DNA of 64,000 nucleotides from the NCBI GenBank assembly GCA_001600355.1, contig BCJU01000001.1, forward strand, positions 5,270,013 to 5,334,012, given 5' to 3'. This document shows positions 59,675 to 64,000 of the stretch, one piece after another; within the stretch, counting starts at the first letter, position 1; the number at the start of each line of letters is the position of its first letter. The translations under genes and the position numbers were made by a program. This stretch comes from Meira nashicola (lineage: Eukaryota > Basidiomycota > Exobasidiomycetes > Exobasidiales > Brachybasidiaceae). The notes under the pieces were generated by a model. It saw nothing but the letters and a program-made list of their open reading frames with translations. It ran no database searches and had not been told where the DNA came from.

Positions 59675-60971
59675 TTAAAGCTTGATTCCTTGCCACATAC
59701 TTGCAATTCCAAATGTTAAATCTTCCCATGCACCTTGAACATCTTGATCTTCCGTACGAGAAGTTGATCCTCCTAGGCTATTGATACCCCATTGAGAAGC
59801 TTCAGGACTTCCAGCTAAATGAAAGCCAGCATTTTGCATCATCCTTGCAAATTGTGGTTGAGTAGGAAAACGTTCTATAGATTCAACGAGATATTGGTAT
59901 GAATCTCTATCACCAGCGAGGATTTGACCTAAAGAAGGGATCACGTTGAAAGAGTATTGACGATAAATGCTATAAAAAAGAGAAATTATTCAAGTCAACA
60001 ACCTGGCTCACATCACTTTGTTACAATAAACGCATAACTCACTCTGACAAGATGGGTAAGCTGACCTTCCCAAACTCCAAACAAGCAAAGATACCTCCAG
60101 GTTTCAACACTCGATGTGCTTCTGCTAATACTTGATCGATATGTGTGCAATTACGGATTCCAAATGCAATAGTGTATAGATCTAAACTATTGTCAGCGAT
60201 CGGAATGGTGGGTAGTGGAGGCATCGAGGGCGAATTTCTGGGTAACTTTGGTGTACTGGAAGCTGCTTTAGGTTTTAATTGATCACCAAAGTTGGGCGGT
60301 TGAGAAGTAGCTAAATCTTCTGCATTACCCAATTGAAAGCTTAATTGAGGCGTGTTCCAATACATCGTTTGTGCCATTTGCTTTTGACCTGCTCGAAGCA
60401 TTTTGGCATTGATATCTAAAATTGTGACATGAATGTCACGATCGGAATACTTTGTTCGTGCATGATCCAATATCCTTCGTGCGATATCACCCGTTCCACC
60501 TGCCACATCTAAGCATTTAATTCCTCCTCGTGGATCAAGTTTAGAGACGAAATGATCCTTCCATAGCCTATGTATTCCCAAAGACATGGCATCGTTCATT
60601 AGATCGTAAGAAGAAGCAACTGATGAGAATACGCCGCCGACTGAACGTCATCAAGAAGAGTTGTGTCAATATCGCATACAATGTACTGCAAGTTCACTAA
60701 ATCCTGCCCACTTACCTAATCCAGCTTTATCCTCCTCAGCGACATCGCGAAAACCAAAATGTGTCCTGGTAGATTCTTCTTCCCTTTGCATTCGCTCTGC
60801 TGCACTTTCTGAAGGTGTGGAACCTACGCTTGGCTTTGCATTTTGGTCTCTTAGTATAGAGCCAGTCGTGAAGGAAATACGAGATCCACTTGCCGAACTG
60901 AGATTCGGAATATTCATGAAACTTCGACGACTTAGACGTATCGATTGGCTGACCGCGTGATTGAGAGCCAT
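59675..60971 (-). CDS. COQ5: Ubiquinone biosynthesis C-methyltransferase COQ5 (3 exons)
   Basis: Mitochondrial SAM-dependent enzyme that C-methylates the benzoquinol ring of coenzyme Q precursors. Exon 1 is 60971-60716, exon 2 is 60640-60043, exon 3 is 59969-59675; 1,149 nt code 382 residues in one frame. The introns run GTAAGT to GTTCAG and GTGAGT to TTATAG. A basic presequence precedes THFGFRDV. Across the first splice reads [17 protein letters not shown], as in the family. SAM motif I is [10 protein letters not shown] (130-139), then IAFGIRNCT and [14 protein letters not shown]. Across the second splice reads [17 protein letters not shown] Pro/Ser-rich insertion occupies about 197-231. It is divergent from the AAA-like gene by 294 bp. 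Confidence 0.95.
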
Positions 60972-61265
60972 CTTGATTGAATTTTCTGAGAGTGCGATGG
61001 TGATGATGTATTGAGCGTAAAGCGTACCTGTTATAGCCGGGAAGTTCTCAAAAAAATTAGAAGAATCAAAAAAATGGTTGCGTACGTAAGCGCGCTAGCA
61101 CGGGTCTTCCTCTTGCTGCTCTTACGTGTAGGCTAATTAATTTGACACTTGGCGTTTCTTCTTATGCATTAGGGAAAGTGTTGGTCTATTTTAGTGCACA
61201 GCTTTGGCTTGCTTATGCATAAGTGATGATCTATGATAGTTCCCTTATGACCATATAGACGAACG

Positions 61266-63098
61266 ATGATACGTATACCAGCTTTGCGAAGTGGCTTAAG
61301 GAGAACGACTATATCTCCTTCCACTTCCTATCCTCAAATCGGAACGAATCTGCACCGTCTGACGGGGAGAACGATTCGTAACGTGTCCAACACTGCTAGT
61401 ACGAGCGAAAGTGGTAGACGTCAAAATAACGATCAAAAAAATAAACAAGAAGAAAATCATCAAGAATCAGAATCTCACGTTCGATCATTTTTCAATAGTA
61501 CAGGATGGGAAACTGCTATGGGCGCTTCAGCAGGCGTTTTATTGCTAGGAGGGGCAGCTATGCTATATCAAACATATTATAAAGCGCATGTAGTCTCAAA
61601 GATGGAAGCTGCTTTTGCTCCTGGCTATGATCCTGTTCTTGCTTTAGTAGAGAATAGCACAGAGATGGCATACGTCGACATTACACCTCCTAGACCTGAA
61701 CAAGATTTGATCGATCGTATCATTCAAGGCAAAGAGGCTGGACGGTATTTCCTGATTCTGGGCAGCAAAGGAGCAGGAAAGCAAACAATGTTGATCCAAG
61801 CAATTTCGCGGGCAAAAGCTGAAGGTGTTGCCTTCTTTGAGGCACATTCCGATTGCGAAGTTGTTGTGGACAAATTCAGTGAATCGATCAACTATAATAT
61901 GAATAGAGATTATCTCGGAAACTTGTTGGGCTTATCGGACTTGAGTGGAATGAGCGTCTTTCAATCACTCGAAAGGGCAATGCACAAGCTAGAGAAAGCC
62001 TTGATACGCTACTCACAACATAAAGGTAGGCCTGCAATCATTATCATGAACGCTGCTCATCTACTACCGCAAGATGATGATGGGAAGAAGATTCTTCAAT
62101 TGTTCCAGCAAAGGGCAGAGAAATGGGCCTCAAGTGGAGTGTGCACTTTTGTGTTTACTTCGAATGACTATTGGATATATGACGTATTAAGGAAGAATTC
62201 CAATCGGATGGATACCCTCTCTGTTAAAGATTTAAGTAGAGCACAATCGATTGATGTGCTAAGGAAGTGTAGAGCTCACTACTTTGGCGTCGAAAGAGCA
62301 AAAGAAGAAGATGCTCGAGGAATATTTGCAAAAGCGTATGAGACCCTAGGCGGCAGGGTGGCATTACTCAATACGATGGCACGAAGAAGCAATCTTCTCA
62401 AAGCTACTGAACAGTTGGTAGAAGATGATCTTCAATGGCTATTGAGTAAGACGGGCATCATTGAAGATCATGATGATGATGTAATGGACGAACAAAAGTG
62501 GTCAACATGCTCTTGGTTGCTATTTGTCGAATTAGCAAAAAAGCATGCCGCTTTAGAAGGAGGCGAGGATAGCCATGACGATTCGGATTCGCTTGCAGAG
62601 CAGGAAGGTATCGATTTGGATAACGATAATGGCAATGTGGTTAGTACAGCAGCATCATCATCCTCAGCTCATCATCTAGTGGACCCTAGTATGGATCAAG
62701 AGAAAGATGTAAGAGGTGAAGATGTTCCTAACCCTCATCTAACGTGGGGTGAAGCTAGACAAGTTATGACAAGACCAGACTTTTTAACTCAACTTGATCA
62801 AATGAATATCATCCAAGTAAACAGGCATCATGAGATTCGTGCTGATTCAATGCCACTCTTACGCGCGTTCCGCAGAATTGCTCAAGAACCTGGTTATGAA
62901 GATAAGCTAGAACGTGTTATGGATCGAGTTTCAGCTATTGAATCGTTAGGACGTACGAGAGAATTAGTATGGAAAGAACAAGGCGAGAAAGGAAAATTCC
63001 TCATCAAGCATGATCATAAAGGGCGCGAGTTGGAATCTTGGGTCTTGCTCGGTGGTGATGAGAGATTAGGAAGAGAAGAAGAGGAAGATGAAAAGTGA
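61266..63098 (+). CDS. Mitochondrial AAA-like ATPase with C-terminal winged helix
   Basis: A 610-residue single-exon protein. The first 45 residues are basic and Ser/Thr-rich (matrix presequence). A hydrophobic segment at about 86-104 (GASAGVLLLGGAAML) may anchor it in the inner membrane. The P-loop is GSKGAGKQT at 166-174. The Walker B position reads AIIIMNAAHLL (257-267), lacking the usual acidic pair. FVFTSNDYWIYDVL fits sensor 1. The C-terminal part (WGEARQVMTRPDFLTQLDQM, then HEIRADSMPLLRAFRRI) looks like a winged helix, as in a fungal family named for that domain. Function is unknown; a role in mitochondrial protein or membrane quality control would be a guess. An acidic insert lies near 430-480. 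Confidence 0.8.
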   Translation: MIRIPALRSGLRRTTISPSTSYPQIGTNLHRLTGRTIRNVSNTASTSESGRRQNNDQKNKQEENHQESESHVRSFFNSTGWETAMGASAGVLLLGGAAMLYQTYYKAHVVSKMEAAFAPGYDPVLALVENSTEMAYVDITPPRPEQDLIDRIIQGKEAGRYFLILGSKGAGKQTMLIQAISRAKAEGVAFFEAHSDCEVVVDKFSESINYNMNRDYLGNLLGLSDLSGMSVFQSLERAMHKLEKALIRYSQHKGRPAIIIMNAAHLLPQDDDGKKILQLFQQRAEKWASSGVCTFVFTSNDYWIYDVLRKNSNRMDTLSVKDLSRAQSIDVLRKCRAHYFGVERAKEEDARGIFAKAYETLGGRVALLNTMARRSNLLKATEQLVEDDLQWLLSKTGIIEDHDDDVMDEQKWSTCSWLLFVELAKKHAALEGGEDSHDDSDSLAEQEGIDLDNDNGNVVSTAASSSSAHHLVDPSMDQEKDVRGEDVPNPHLTWGEARQVMTRPDFLTQLDQMNIIQVNRHHEIRADSMPLLRAFRRIAQEPGYEDKLERVMDRVSAIESLGRTRELVWKEQGEKGKFLIKHDHKGRELESWVLLGGDERLGREEEEDEK

Positions 63099-64000
63099 AA
63101 ATGTTTATTTTAATATATCTCTCACTATTAGTTTTATGTGTGTGTGTGTGTCAATTGAGTGTAGTCTATGTCGCGTTGAGTGGACATTCTCTATTGGGAG
63201 CCTGACCTTCTTTTATTATTCCCGAGCAAATGAAATTAAAGTAAGGAACGCGAAGAAATCGACGTGTCGCGTTCTCACGGCCCGATTCTACGCCGAAGTA
63301 CACCGCGCTATGCTTAAGCTCGATTCACGTGTCGAATGATTTTTATCGTCATCGTCACGGTTGAAGTCGATTTATACAAAGGATAAATCAGCAACAATAG
63401 CGATACTTTTATCTTAGAGGCAGTACTAGCTATCTTATGGATTGATAAGTCCAATTAAACATAGTCAGGCTAAAATTACGGGAAATCAGATAAACGTTTT
63501 ATTTTTAATATTTTCAAAAAGTATTCCGATTAAATAAATGAATTGAATTATAATATATCTAAAAAGCAAAAAGTGTATAATAGCCATACGTAGTGCCGTG
63601 CAGTAGAGAAACTTTCGATATTACGATCGTCAGTGTAATCATGCGATAATTTAGATGTTGAAATAATCTTTATATTGAATATGATAAAATTAAATTGAAT
63701 AAAAATAAATGATTTATAACTATGTTAACATCATTTACAGCTAAGGAGAAAGAAAAAGAATATTTTCTTGAAATGCTTAACCAAGTCATCAGAGTACGGT
63801 ATAAGCTCGTATATAAGAGTATGTTCTTAAGCGACAATGTGTTTGTTCAAGCTGTATCGGTAGCGATATGGCAAATGTAGGAAGAATGACATGTGGGAAG
63901 AAGGGTAAGTGGCAAAGAGTTGTTACAAGCTACAGGTAAAATTTGTTGCCATAAGTGTCTTTCATACCTTATGCGTTTATACATACATACATACATACAT
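63099..64000. other. Right-end intergenic region, AT-rich, with microsatellites
   Basis: A 902 bp stretch without a recognisable gene. (TG)n lies at 63137-63151. From about 63470 to 63800 the sequence is markedly AT-rich, and (ATAC)n at 63979-64000 runs into the window edge. Confidence 0.55.
63979..64000. repeat. (ATAC)n microsatellite, cut by the window edge
   Basis: AT followed by five ACAT units run to the last base; the true length is unknown. Confidence 0.9.

Noticed and set aside
1..64000. tRNA, rRNA, CRISPR arrays and transposons
   Set aside because: I looked for B-box-like GGTTCRANYCC, long terminal repeats, transposase or reverse-transcriptase motifs and spaced repeats, and saw none. 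A covariance-model scan would be needed to exclude RNA genes.

Overview
This 64 kb window is nuclear DNA of a fungus, most likely a basidiomycete and probably in Ustilaginomycotina or a close lineage. The genes are fungal in type: a three-domain HIS4, a Dam1 subunit of the DASH complex, an Msb1/Mug8-domain protein, PET100 and RRP1. About 33 coding genes lie on both strands, 59 bp to 2.4 kb apart. Most have no intron. The introns I can place are short (about 65-270 nt), begin GTAAGT, GTGAGT or GTATGT, and some have TACTAAC-like branch sites. Base composition is moderately AT-rich. I found no transposon, tRNA, rRNA or CRISPR array. The species call is an inference; no marker gene is present.

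Layout. 0-11 kb: Msb1-domain polarity protein (cut by the left edge), a probable Mediator Med5, NADH-cytochrome b5 reductase and ALG8 glucosyltransferase. 11-19 kb: Maf-type nucleotide pyrophosphatase, mitochondrial GatB, a three-exon ATP synthase subunit e gene, NSA2, dephospho-CoA kinase and carnitine acetyltransferase. 19-26.5 kb: an unrecognised disordered protein, a 2.4 kb gene-free stretch, an F-box protein and an FMN reductase-like protein. 26.6-37.6 kb: ELP3, HGH1, HIS4, mevalonate diphosphate decarboxylase, succinyl-CoA:3-ketoacid CoA transferase and PET100. 37.6-50.3 kb: DAM1, HRD3, CDC20, ribosomal protein eL42, PCM1/AGM1 and RRP1. 50.3-64 kb: an Hsc20/Jac1 co-chaperone, DBP10, an MBL-fold protein, a roadblock dynein light chain, a secreted lysozyme-like protein, COQ5, a mitochondrial AAA-like protein and an AT-rich right end.

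This is mainly a housekeeping region. Recurrent themes are mitochondrial function (GatB, ATP synthase e, Pet100, Jac1, Coq5, SCOT, Cat2), CoA and acetyl metabolism (Cab5, Cat2, Mvd1, SCOT), ribosome biogenesis (Nsa2, Rrp1, Dbp10, eL42, Hgh1), ER glycosylation and quality control (Alg8, Hrd3, Pcm1), and mitosis (Dam1, Cdc20, dynein light chain). No operon or biosynthetic cluster is evident.

The most interesting items are: a secreted protein with a lytic-transglycosylase-like ESDF...YGLLQISP core; a winged-helix-like C-terminal domain on Dam1; the palindrome ACGCGT, which I found 11 times between genes, always in promoter-containing gaps; a 13-mer, TGGCGTTTCTTCT, repeated exactly in two divergent promoters; and several conserved enzymes with lineage-specific low-complexity insertions.
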